A stretch of 33,989 nucleotides of DNA, taken from assembly GCA_016789905.1 (NCBI GenBank), contig JAEUQC010000051.1, forward strand, positions 1 to 33,989, written 5' to 3'. Each line of letters starts with the position of its first letter. Positions within the stretch are counted from its first letter, which is position 1. The position numbers were made by a program, and so were the translations under genes. Shown here in pieces: positions 17,335 through 25,497 of this stretch. Below the pieces are notes generated by a model. It saw only the letters and a program-made list of their open reading frames with translations. It was not told the DNA's origin and made no database searches. The DNA comes from Bryobacterales bacterium (GTDB lineage Bacteria > Acidobacteriota > Terriglobia > Bryobacterales > Bryobacteraceae).

Positions 17335-19674
17335 ATGGCGAACCGCCGCCGCAACTCCTCCCACCTATTCGACCGCCTAACCGACCCCGGCCTCCTCACC
17401 CAATCCTGGCGCCGCGTCCGCGAACACTATCCCGCCAATAAACTCCCCCCGCCCCTCGCCGAATTCGACCGCCGCCGCGCCGCTAACATCGATTTCCTCG
17501 CCGCCCAACTCCGCGACCAGACTTTCTTCCCCCAACCCGCCTCCCTCATCCACATCCCTAAGCCCAACCACCCCGGCGAACAACGCCCCATCGCCATCCT
17601 TCCCCCCGAAGACCGCATCGTCCTCACCTCTCTCAACACCCTTCTCTATCCCATCATCGACCGCACTCTCCTCCCAGGTTGCACCGCCTACCGCGCCCAG
17701 CGCGGCGCCTCCCTCGCTATCCGCCACGTCACCACCCACCTCCAAAATGGCCTCACCCATGTCGCCACCGGCGACGTCGACAACTTCTTCGCCTCCATCC
17801 CCCGCCAGCGGCTCCTCCATATCTGTCGCCGCCTCATCTGGGACACCCAAATCCTCAACCTCCTCGAAGCCTTCCTCAACATCGGCACCTCCACCCGCAC
17901 GTTCGAATGGGCAGACACCGGTATCGGCATTGCCCAGGGCTCCCCGCTCTCCCCGCTCCTGTCTAACCTCTATCTCGCCGATTTTGACCAGCACCTCCAC
18001 TCGTCCCAACTCGTCTGGCAACGCTATGCCGACAACATCCTCCTCCTCAGCCCATCCGCCGCCGCCCTCGATGCCGCCTGGACCCGCGCCGTCCATTTCC
18101 TCGAATCCACCTCACTCCTCCGCCTCAATCCCGATTCCGTTTCCCTTGCCCCAGCCTCCACCGGTTTCGAGTTCCTCGGCATCTGGTTCCAAGCCGACTC
18201 CGCCAACGTCTCCGCCTCCATGGCCCCCGCCCGCCTCCAACAGAAACGCGCCTCGCTCGCCGCCCTCTTTCGCCAACACCCATCCGGCCTCCCGGAACTC
18301 ACTGCCGGTATCTCCGAATCCGTCCTCGGCTGGCGCAACTACTACGGCGCCATCCCCGGCACCCGCCCCCAACTCGAAATCCTCGAACGTCACATCTCCG
18401 ACCTTCTCGTTCCCTGGCTCCAAACCTACCGCTCCGCCCCCGCCAACCGCCAATCCGCCGCCGAACTCAAAGCCGCCCTTATCCCCCTCGAACTCCCCGT
18501 CACCACCGACCCCCGCAAGAAAATCCAATGGATCGAACTCCTCCTCTCCCGCTCCAAGCCCCCCGTCCAGCCCCGTCCCGCCAACTCCGCGCTCTCCCCC
18601 CTCGCCGCCAAGGCGCTCCACCAGCGAAAACAACAGCTCGCCGATCGCCGCCAGGAACTCGAAGAAATCATCGTTACCAAACCCGGAACCTACCTCGGGC
18701 GCACCGGCGAACGCCTCCTCATCCGCCGCGACGGCAAGCGCGAAGCCGAAATCCCTTTCTCCCTTATACGCAACATCACCTTCCTCACCACCGCCTTCTC
18801 CCTCTCCGGCGAGTTTATGGTCGAAACCGCCGCCCGCGGCATTCCCATTCTCATTGCCGGCCCCGACGGCCGCCCCTCCGTCCGCATCGGCCCCCCGGAT
18901 CTCCCGGCCCACGAACTCTCCCTTGCCCAGTCCGCGCTCGCCGCCTCCCCCGCAGGTCTCGATTTAGCCCGCATCATCGTCCTCGGCAAAATCCGCAATC
19001 AGGTCAATCTCCTCCAGTACTTCATGAAGTACCCGGAGCGCCGCGCCGGCTCCCCTGACTATCTGGCCATCTGCACCGCCTCCATCGCCGCCATGAACGC
19101 CATCGTCCTCCAGACCGCCGCCCACGTTTTCTCACCGGATCACGATCTCGAGCGTAATCGCCTTTTCGCCGCCGAAGGCCAGGCCGCCCAGTCCTACTGG
19201 GCCGCCATTCGCGCCTTGCTGTGGTGGAAACCCGGGTTCGATAAGCGTGTCCACCGCGGCGCCAGTGATCTGGTCAACTCGTTGCTCAACTACGGCTATG
19301 GCATCCTGTATTCCCGCCTGCTGGCCGTTCTGGTTAAGGCCGGTCTCAACGCCAACATCGGGTTTCTGCACAAACCCCAACCCGGTAAAGCGGGCCTGCT
19401 CTATGACTGCATTGAGGAGTTCCGCGCCGCCGCCGTGGATCGTACGGTCTTCGCCCTCCTCAACCTCGCCACGGAGTTAAAGACAGGCGAACACGGCTTG
19501 GAGCCGGAAACGCGTCATTTGTTAGCGCGCAAGGTACTGGAGCGGTTGCAGGCAAAGGTGCGGTATCACGGGGAAACCCTGCCATTGCAGAAGGTTATGG
19601 AGTTACAGGTGCAGTTGTTGGTGCGTCATATTGGGGGAAAGGAGCGCTATAAGTGTTTCGTGTTGCCGTGGTAG
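17335..19674 (+). CDS. cas1: Reverse transcriptase-Cas1 fusion
   Basis: A 779-residue fusion. Residues about 40-340 are a group II intron-like reverse transcriptase: PKPNHPGEQRPIAI, motif A GDVDNFF with Asp147, motif B QGSPLSPLLSN, and motif C RYADNILLL. The usual YADD is YADN (231-234), so the second metal-binding aspartate is Asn. Residues about 430-779 are Cas1, with catalytic Glu614 (AAEGQAA), His679 (GFLHKPQPG) and Asp691 (LLYDCIEEF). Cas1 integrates spacers; fused RTs allow capture from RNA in some type III systems. No Cas6 domain, maturase X domain or endonuclease is present, so it is not an intron protein. It stands alone between the two arrays. Toward its 3' end (from about 19450) third-position usage moves from C to G, and that composition continues into the leader of array 2. 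Confidence 0.95.
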   Translation: MANRRRNSSHLFDRLTDPGLLTQSWRRVREHYPANKLPPPLAEFDRRRAANIDFLAAQLRDQTFFPQPASLIHIPKPNHPGEQRPIAILPPEDRIVLTSLNTLLYPIIDRTLLPGCTAYRAQRGASLAIRHVTTHLQNGLTHVATGDVDNFFASIPRQRLLHICRRLIWDTQILNLLEAFLNIGTSTRTFEWADTGIGIAQGSPLSPLLSNLYLADFDQHLHSSQLVWQRYADNILLLSPSAAALDAAWTRAVHFLESTSLLRLNPDSVSLAPASTGFEFLGIWFQADSANVSASMAPARLQQKRASLAALFRQHPSGLPELTAGISESVLGWRNYYGAIPGTRPQLEILERHISDLLVPWLQTYRSAPANRQSAAELKAALIPLELPVTTDPRKKIQWIELLLSRSKPPVQPRPANSALSPLAAKALHQRKQQLADRRQELEEIIVTKPGTYLGRTGERLLIRRDGKREAEIPFSLIRNITFLTTAFSLSGEFMVETAARGIPILIAGPDGRPSVRIGPPDLPAHELSLAQSALAASPAGLDLARIIVLGKIRNQVNLLQYFMKYPERRAGSPDYLAICTASIAAMNAIVLQTAAHVFSPDHDLERNRLFAAEGQAAQSYWAAIRALLWWKPGFDKRVHRGASDLVNSLLNYGYGILYSRLLAVLVKAGLNANIGFLHKPQPGKAGLLYDCIEEFRAAAVDRTVFALLNLATELKTGEHGLEPETRHLLARKVLERLQAKVRYHGETLPLQKVMELQVQLLVRHIGGKERYKCFVLPW

Positions 19675-20216
19675 GCCACGGCGTCGCCGCCGCAAATCGA
19701 GACGGGAGCGAGCCAACCGGAGCGGGAGGCGGGCGGCCGACGCGGCGCTTTAGCGGTTTGCGAAACTTTGCCATCCCAGCCCGCGCTGCAAGTGGAACAA
19801 AAGGAGGCACTTGCAAATCGGGCACGGCCACGGCGGGGAACCGGCGTTGCGCAAAGTGCCGCCGAAGGAGCGACAGAAGGCGGGTTTGCGAAGAACGGAG
19901 AAAACCGCCGCCCGCGGCGTTAATAGAATCAATGAGTTGGAGAACGGGAAACGGAGCCTTTACGCAAACCGAGGGGTAGGGAAAAAGGGGCGGGAGGTTT
20001 GCGAAGCGATAGATCGGACTCAAGTCCTTGAAAGGAGGATAGTTATATGAGGAGGACCGGAAAGATGGCGGCAAAAAACGCGCCGGCCGGTGTCGCTTTG
20101 CGAAGATTGCGTCCGTCCCGCCGCCATTGGGCAACGCCAGTAGAATCAGCACATTGCCACCGCCACGCCAAGAACCGGCCAATCCCTTGCCACGCTAACC
20201 CATTGATGATACGATT
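19675..20216 (+). promoter_or_regulatory. Leader of CRISPR array 2 with six conserved TTTGCG boxes
   Basis: TTTGCG boxes start at 19757, 19885, 19998 and 20097, inverted CGCAAA boxes at 19850 and 19963. Their distances to the first repeat (460, 367, 332, 254, 219, 120) are each exactly one base less than in the array 1 leader. GCGGCAAAAAACGCGC and TTGATGATACGATT are also shared. Two small coupled frames lie here: 19811-20050 (TTG start after AAAGGAGG, 79 codons) and 20047-20250 (ATG after AAAGGAGG, 67 codons, running into the first repeat). Their products match nothing I know, and the array 1 leader has no equivalent, so they are not called as genes. Confidence 0.75.
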
Positions 20217-22420
20217 CCTTGGGCGCCCCCCATCGCAGCGTTGCGATTGAAACCTATAGGACTCGCGTATTTTTCCAACAAATCCAACTTCCTTGGGCGC
20301 CCCCCATCGCAGCGTTGCGATTGAAACGAATTTCCACATTTGACAAACGGACAAGGGAAACCTTGGGCGCCCCCCATCGCAGCGTTGCGATTGAAACGAG
20401 GACGACATGGTGTCGAGCCGGCAGATGTACTCTACCTTGGGCGCCCCCCATCGCAGCGTTGCGATTGAAACGTATTTTGCGCCTCTATTAACTCGGATTC
20501 TAGCTGGGCCTTGGGCGCCCCCCATCGCAGCGTTGCGATTGAAACAAGAACCCCGCGTACGGAGACGAAGCGGTCCCTGCCTTGGGCGCCCCCCATCGCA
20601 GCGTTGCGATTGAAACGACGATCGCGTTCGGGAACTCTTCCAGAACACCTTGGGCGCCCCCCATCGCAGCGTTGCGATTGAAACAACTGGATGTCAGCGA
20701 AAGCGGTTTGCATATTCGCGCCCCTTGGGCGCCCCCCATCGCAGCGTTGCGATTGAAACGATTTGCCCATGGAGGAACTCCGACAGACCAGTCCACCGGC
20801 AGACCTTGGGCGCCCCCCATCGCAGCGTTGCGATTGAAACGCTGAAACCACCGAATTCATTCGGCAGGATATAGGAATTACCTTGGGCGCCCCCCATCGC
20901 AGCGTTGCGATTGAAACTAGCTCGTCGAGGGAGATTCCGGTTCCGGCAAGACCTTGGGCGCCCCCCATCGCAGCGTTGCGATTGAAACACCTGTCCGTGG
21001 ATCAAAGACGAGAGATTCAGTCAGTCCCTTGGGCGCCCCCCATCGCAGCGTTGCGATTGAAACGGAATGGCGCGGACGTCACGATAGTTGGTCTTCCCTT
21101 GGGCGCCCCCCATCGCAGCGTTGCGATTGAAACGCTAATATTTGAAGAGATTTCCAGCAAAGATTGTGGTCTCCTTGGGCGCCCCCCATCGCAGCGTTGC
21201 GATTGAAACTGTCAGGCCTGGTCGGCGCCGGGGATCGCGATAAGCTTTCCTTGGGCGCCCCCCATCGCAGCGTTGCGATTGAAACTTGAAATGCTTTCGC
21301 ATCGCAACGATTGTTGTGTTCAACCCTTGGGCGCCCCCCATCGCAGCGTTGCGATTGAAACGCAAAAACAAACTCCAACGGGGTTGCGTTCCCCATACTT
21401 GGCCCTTGGGCGCCCCCCATCGCAGCGTTGCGATTGAAACGAAGACAGCCGCGAGGCCTTCAACAAGGGTGCTATAGAGCTCTCCTTGGGCGCCCCCCAT
21501 CGCAGCGTTGCGATTGAAACGCTAATTCGTCCATCGTCATTGGTATCATTTGGTCCTTGGGCGCCCCCCATCGCAGCGTTGCGATTGAAACGTTCGTCCG
21601 CTATTGCGGCTTCGACAACGTAATGGAGCCGCCCTTGGGCGCCCCCCATCGCAGCGTTGCGATTGAAACGGTTTATGACCTAACTTTCCGAAAGCTCGCG
21701 ACGCCCCTTGGGCGCCCCCCATCGCAGCGTTGCGATTGAAACACCAAAAACGCCTTGCCATCAGCCGGAGTGATCAACCTTGGGCGCCCCCCATCGCAGC
21801 GTTGCGATTGAAACGCCGCCGGCGGCGCGCAATATCAGCGCGTGAGGCTCACCAACCTTGGGCGCCCCCCATCGCAGCGTTGCGATTGAAACGCAATTAC
21901 CCCGACAATCTTCGGCCCCAACTTTACGCCTTGGGCGCCCCCCATCGCAGCGTTGCGATTGAAACCCGGTTTGCTCACGTGCCCAATTCGGATTCGTTCG
22001 TTCCTTGGGCGCCCCCCATCGCAGCGTTGCGATTGAAACCTCGATTGTAATGCGTCTCACGCGAGATACCCTCGCGATGACCTTGGGCGCCCCCCATCGC
22101 AGTGTTGCGATTGAAACGCAGATCTTCGCTGACGATCGCTTGCACTTCGGCGGCGAACCTTGGGCGCCCCCCATCGCAGCGTTGCGATTGAAACCGACTG
22201 CACACTGTGCAGTTGGGCCGCTTTCGCGAGCGGCCCTTGGGTGCCCCCCATCGCAGCGTTGCGATTGAAACGATCCGGCGTCTAGGCGCTTTGCGCGGTG
22301 CCACGTCTCCTTGGGCGCGCCCCATCGCAGCGTTGCGATTGAAACGCGGAGCCTATCGTGAAGGTGAAGCTGATGTTGCCACCCCTTCGGCGCCCCCCAC
22401 CGCAGCGTTGCGATTGAAAC
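20217..22420 (+). CRISPR. CRISPR array 2, 30 repeats, 29 spacers
   Basis: The repeat is 37 bp, beginning CCTTGGGCGCCCCCC and ending GCGTTGCGATTGAAAC, with spacers of 31-44 bp. The last 21 bases equal those of array 1; the 5' part differs but keeps a stem (TGGG-CGCCC-CCCA). Repeats vary toward the far end: one change each at 22081 and 22235, more at 22309 and 22384. The final repeat starts CCTTCGG, as array 1 does. The decayed end and the leader at 19675-20216 give + strand transcription. Cas6 would process both arrays alike. Confidence 0.98.
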
Positions 22421-22759
22421 CACTAGATCCTCATTCAACCGTGCCGGTCGGCAGGCTTTTCCTCTGTCTGCTCCCATCCGCTCCGCAACTTCATCGAATC
22501 CCTCACCACGGCCGTCTGAACATCCGCAAGTTGTCTCCCGGCACGCCATCGATCGAACCCCAATAAACGATCCTCGGCAATCGCAAGACGAACGATGCGC
22601 GAGTCCGTCGCCCTATCCCCTGTATACTCCTCTAACTAAGCACACCGCACACTATCTCAAAACAAAATATGTTTTACCCTTGCACCACTCTTGCCGTAGT
22701 GGTATATACTGGTGCCACTCCTTGAGTTTTCAAACCTAAGATCGGCAGGCATCAGGCGT
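22421..22759 (+). promoter_or_regulatory. Region before the effector operon, with a likely promoter
   Basis: This 339-base gap after array 2 holds no gene I can support. At 22680-22708 there is a sigma70-like arrangement: TTGCAC, 17 bases, TATATA. It lies about 50 bases before the ATG at 22760 and is the best candidate for the operon promoter. A further TATACT occurs at 22623. The stretch from 22640 to 22710 is AT-richer than its surroundings. Confidence 0.5.
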
Positions 22760-24007
22760 ATGCTTCTCTTATTGACCGTCGGCAAGAATCCACTTCCTGT
22801 TGCCGTAGCCTCTGCGTTCTTGATCCACGACATACCTTCTGTAACCCATGTCTGCCTGCTCCATTCCGGCGAAAGCCAGGAAGAAGCCCACAGAATTAGG
22901 GACTTTCTCGTAACTCGGAATCTGCGCCCGGGCATTACGGTGTCCTGCAGCCCAGTCGAAAACGCCGCCGGCGGAGACTCCGTCTTCACCGTCACCAGTA
23001 ATCTCATCGCCGCCTTCGCAGACGTGCACTGCCACTACTCCGGAGGCACTGCCTATATGGCGGTCGAGTCCTTTCGCGCTATCCTCGCACAGCCTCGAGT
23101 TCGCCTTCACTCCAGTTATCTCAGTGCCTCCGGTAATACCCTCTTCGAAACGAGCCCTAACTCCAGCGGCCGAAACAGGACGCTCTCGAACACCCTAACT
23201 CTCACCGTTCCCGAGATGATTGCCTTGCATGGATATCAATACTGCTCCACTTACGACTGCCGGCCGATCCCACAGCTCACTGACATACTCGCCCCCTTGG
23301 CTGAAGAATACGAAATTAGCTCCGTCCCACGCATCGAATTGAACCACCGATTCGACCGCGTCCGCGCCCCGATTCCATTCTCGGTCAATTTGCACACCGG
23401 CGATCCAATACTCGCCACCAGGCTGAATGAGTTGTTACGCGAGAAAATTTGGGCGCCAACACCAGCAAGCACCTGGCAGGCTACGATCTCGACAGGCCAC
23501 CCCCATTATGCCTCGCTCGACCATTTTTTCCGGGGAATCGGTGGCATTGTGGAACTCCGGGTTTTATCCGCTCTCCGGCGCGCTACCGTTGGAACAAAAG
23601 GCGAAATCGTTTTCGCCAAACACATTGCCCGCAACGCCAACGTTACGGCTAACACCGAATTGCAGACATTCGAAATCGACATCGTCGCAGTTTTCGGCTA
23701 CCAACTCGTTCTGATCTCTTGCACGACGGGGAAAAACGACAAGACGAAGTTAAAAGCCTTTGAAGCCCTGCATCGCGCTCGCCAATTGGGTGGAGGCGCC
23801 GCGAGAGCCATCTTCGTGGCGCCCACCGAGCAACCCGGCTTCGCCGCAACCTACGAAGACTCCCTCCACCTCGACATCGGGTTCCGCCCCTCCCCTGCTA
23901 GCCCTTCCCCAAAACCCCTCGAAATCTGGGGACCCGAAAAGTGCGCCCACTTGGACGCCCATTTGGAAAGGTACATCGCCGGCCTATGCCCTGCCTCACC
24001 CTCTTGA
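22760..24007 (+). CDS. CARF-domain nuclease, Card1/Can2-like
   Basis: A 415-residue protein. I chose the ATG at 22760 because MLLLLTVGKNPLPVAVA is the usual first strand and loop of a CARF domain; a GTG at 22712 would add 16 residues. The CARF core continues with HYSGGTAYMAVESF near residue 97. The C-terminal part (about 270-380) looks like a PD-(D/E)xK nuclease of the DUF1887 type: GGIVELRVLSALR, the acidic strand TFEIDIVAVFG and LVLISCTTG, then KLKAFEALHRARQLGGG. The position usually held by lysine (ISCK) is threonine, so catalysis may use the lysines just downstream. Members of this family cut nucleic acid when cyclic oligoadenylate binds. It is first in the effector operon; its end overlaps cas10 by 22 bases. 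Class is fairly sure, activity is not. Confidence 0.75.
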   Translation: MLLLLTVGKNPLPVAVASAFLIHDIPSVTHVCLLHSGESQEEAHRIRDFLVTRNLRPGITVSCSPVENAAGGDSVFTVTSNLIAAFADVHCHYSGGTAYMAVESFRAILAQPRVRLHSSYLSASGNTLFETSPNSSGRNRTLSNTLTLTVPEMIALHGYQYCSTYDCRPIPQLTDILAPLAEEYEISSVPRIELNHRFDRVRAPIPFSVNLHTGDPILATRLNELLREKIWAPTPASTWQATISTGHPHYASLDHFFRGIGGIVELRVLSALRRATVGTKGEIVFAKHIARNANVTANTELQTFEIDIVAVFGYQLVLISCTTGKNDKTKLKAFEALHRARQLGGGAARAIFVAPTEQPGFAATYEDSLHLDIGFRPSPASPSPKPLEIWGPEKCAHLDAHLERYIAGLCPASPS

Positions 24008-25497
24008 CCACCGCCTCCATTCAGGAGTTCATCTTCCGTTCCAATCGCCTTCGCGAAAACCTCGGCGCATCGGAACTGGTTCGCGACTCTATGCGCTATT
24101 GGTCTGATCACCCCGAAACCCTCTTTGTCGGCGGCGGCAATGCTGCCCTCGTCTTCCCCTCGCTCGAAGACGCCCGCCGCGCCGTCTCTGCCTGGAGCAC
24201 CGCCATGCTCCGTTGCGCGCCCGGACTTCGGCTCGTCGCCGCCCACGAACCATTCCAGAATGGCTCACTCGCCGCCGCGTTCACGGTCGCCCAACAGCAC
24301 CTCTTCGAAGCGGAAAATCTCCCTCCTTTAGGGTCTGAACTCGGCGCATTGCCCGTCGTGCGCGCCTGCCCCTCCACGGCGCTGGCCGCTTCCGAATTGG
24401 CCGCTCCCATCAAGGACCCCGCCCCCCTCCCTGACGACGTCGAAGACACCGAAGACGAACAGGCCAGCCCCGTTTGGCTCTCCGCCGATGCCCACGCAAA
24501 ACGGGACTACTACTGGAGGAACACCCGCCGCCGCCTCGCCAAAGACTATGGGCGTATCCTTCGGGCCGATAAGCAGTCTTATCTCTTTCCCCGTGATTTC
24601 GATCTCCTCGGCACCGTCGAAGGGGCCTCACAGGCCGCGCTGATCCACGCCGATGGAAACGGTATCGGCATGGCGTTTCAACGCCTCTTTGACCGGTTCA
24701 AGGACGGCGGCCGCGACGAAGACCTCATCTCCGAGCTCCGCTCCCTCTCTCACCGGCTAGACACCGGTTGCGCCAACGCTTTCCGCAAACTGCTCCGTGA
24801 GTTGATCGATGAATTACCCGCGTTTGAGTCCTCCGGCGCCGCCCGTCTCGCCCGCCGCCACGGGAAACTCTACCTCCCCATTCGCCCCATCGTCGATGAT
24901 GGCGACGACCTCACCTTTATTTGCCACGGCCGCCTCGGCCTCTATCTCGCCAAACGCTATCTCGAACTCTTTCAAATGGAATTCGCCGCCACCGGCGACA
25001 AGTTTACAGCCTCCGCCGGCGTCCTCATCATGCCGAAGAAGTTTCCCTTCGCCCAGGCCTATTCCCTCGCCGCCGGCCTCTGCTCCAGCGCAAAAAAAGC
25101 CGCTCGCAAACAAGAATGCCCCGATTCTTGGCTCGATTTCCACATCCTATTGGAAGGCCGCGCCGGCGACATCACTACTATTCGGGAATCCTACCCCGAA
25201 GGCATCCGGCGTCTGCCCTACTCCATCGCCGGGAAGTCAGTCCCCTGGCGAACACTGGAGAAACTGGTCGAAGAAGCGTACCGCCAGCCCCGCTCCAAGG
25301 TCAAATACCTCCGTTGGTGCTACGCCTCGGGAGCCGTGCAAGCGGATATCGACAAATCGAAAGCCCGCGGGAACGACATCTTTGCCGCCGGCCACTCCCG
25401 GCTCCAACAATTCGACGCGCTCGAATTGATCGACTTTTACTACACCCCGGCAAGGCTCAAAAAATTGGAGCAAGCTCATGCTACAACTCCGCATTGA
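23986..25497 (+). CDS. cas10: Cas10, small form without HD domain
   Basis: A 503-residue Cas10, starting at the ATG at 23986 where the typical TASIQEFIFRSNRLRENLGASELV begins. A first palm-like domain carries a degenerate GGGN (49-52). The second palm has HADGNGIG with Asp223 and a DGDD motif (305-308) in place of GGDD, followed by LTF, so cyclic oligoadenylate synthesis is plausible. There is no HD nuclease domain, so DNA cutting by this subunit is not expected, and the protein is much shorter than the common 750-900 residues. Residues about 140-165 are an acidic Pro/Asp-rich linker. It overlaps the CARF nuclease gene before it (22 bases) and the RAMP fusion after it (20 bases), indicating one translated unit. 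Two CARF-like proteins and Csx3 nearby fit an active messenger pathway. Confidence 0.85.
   Translation: MPCLTLLTTASIQEFIFRSNRLRENLGASELVRDSMRYWSDHPETLFVGGGNAALVFPSLEDARRAVSAWSTAMLRCAPGLRLVAAHEPFQNGSLAAAFTVAQQHLFEAENLPPLGSELGALPVVRACPSTALAASELAAPIKDPAPLPDDVEDTEDEQASPVWLSADAHAKRDYYWRNTRRRLAKDYGRILRADKQSYLFPRDFDLLGTVEGASQAALIHADGNGIGMAFQRLFDRFKDGGRDEDLISELRSLSHRLDTGCANAFRKLLRELIDELPAFESSGAARLARRHGKLYLPIRPIVDDGDDLTFICHGRLGLYLAKRYLELFQMEFAATGDKFTASAGVLIMPKKFPFAQAYSLAAGLCSSAKKAARKQECPDSWLDFHILLEGRAGDITTIRESYPEGIRRLPYSIAGKSVPWRTLEKLVEEAYRQPRSKVKYLRWCYASGAVQADIDKSKARGNDIFAAGHSRLQQFDALELIDFYYTPARLKKLEQAHATTPH

Noticed and set aside
17335..19674. A group II intron maturase or retron
   Set aside because: The RT is fused to a complete Cas1, with no maturase X or endonuclease domain and no intron RNA elements seen around it.
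20043..22549. Frames through array 2 with recurring GAPHRSVAIET or FNRNAAMGGAQG peptides
   Set aside because: Same cause: repeat-derived reading frames, no independent evidence of coding.
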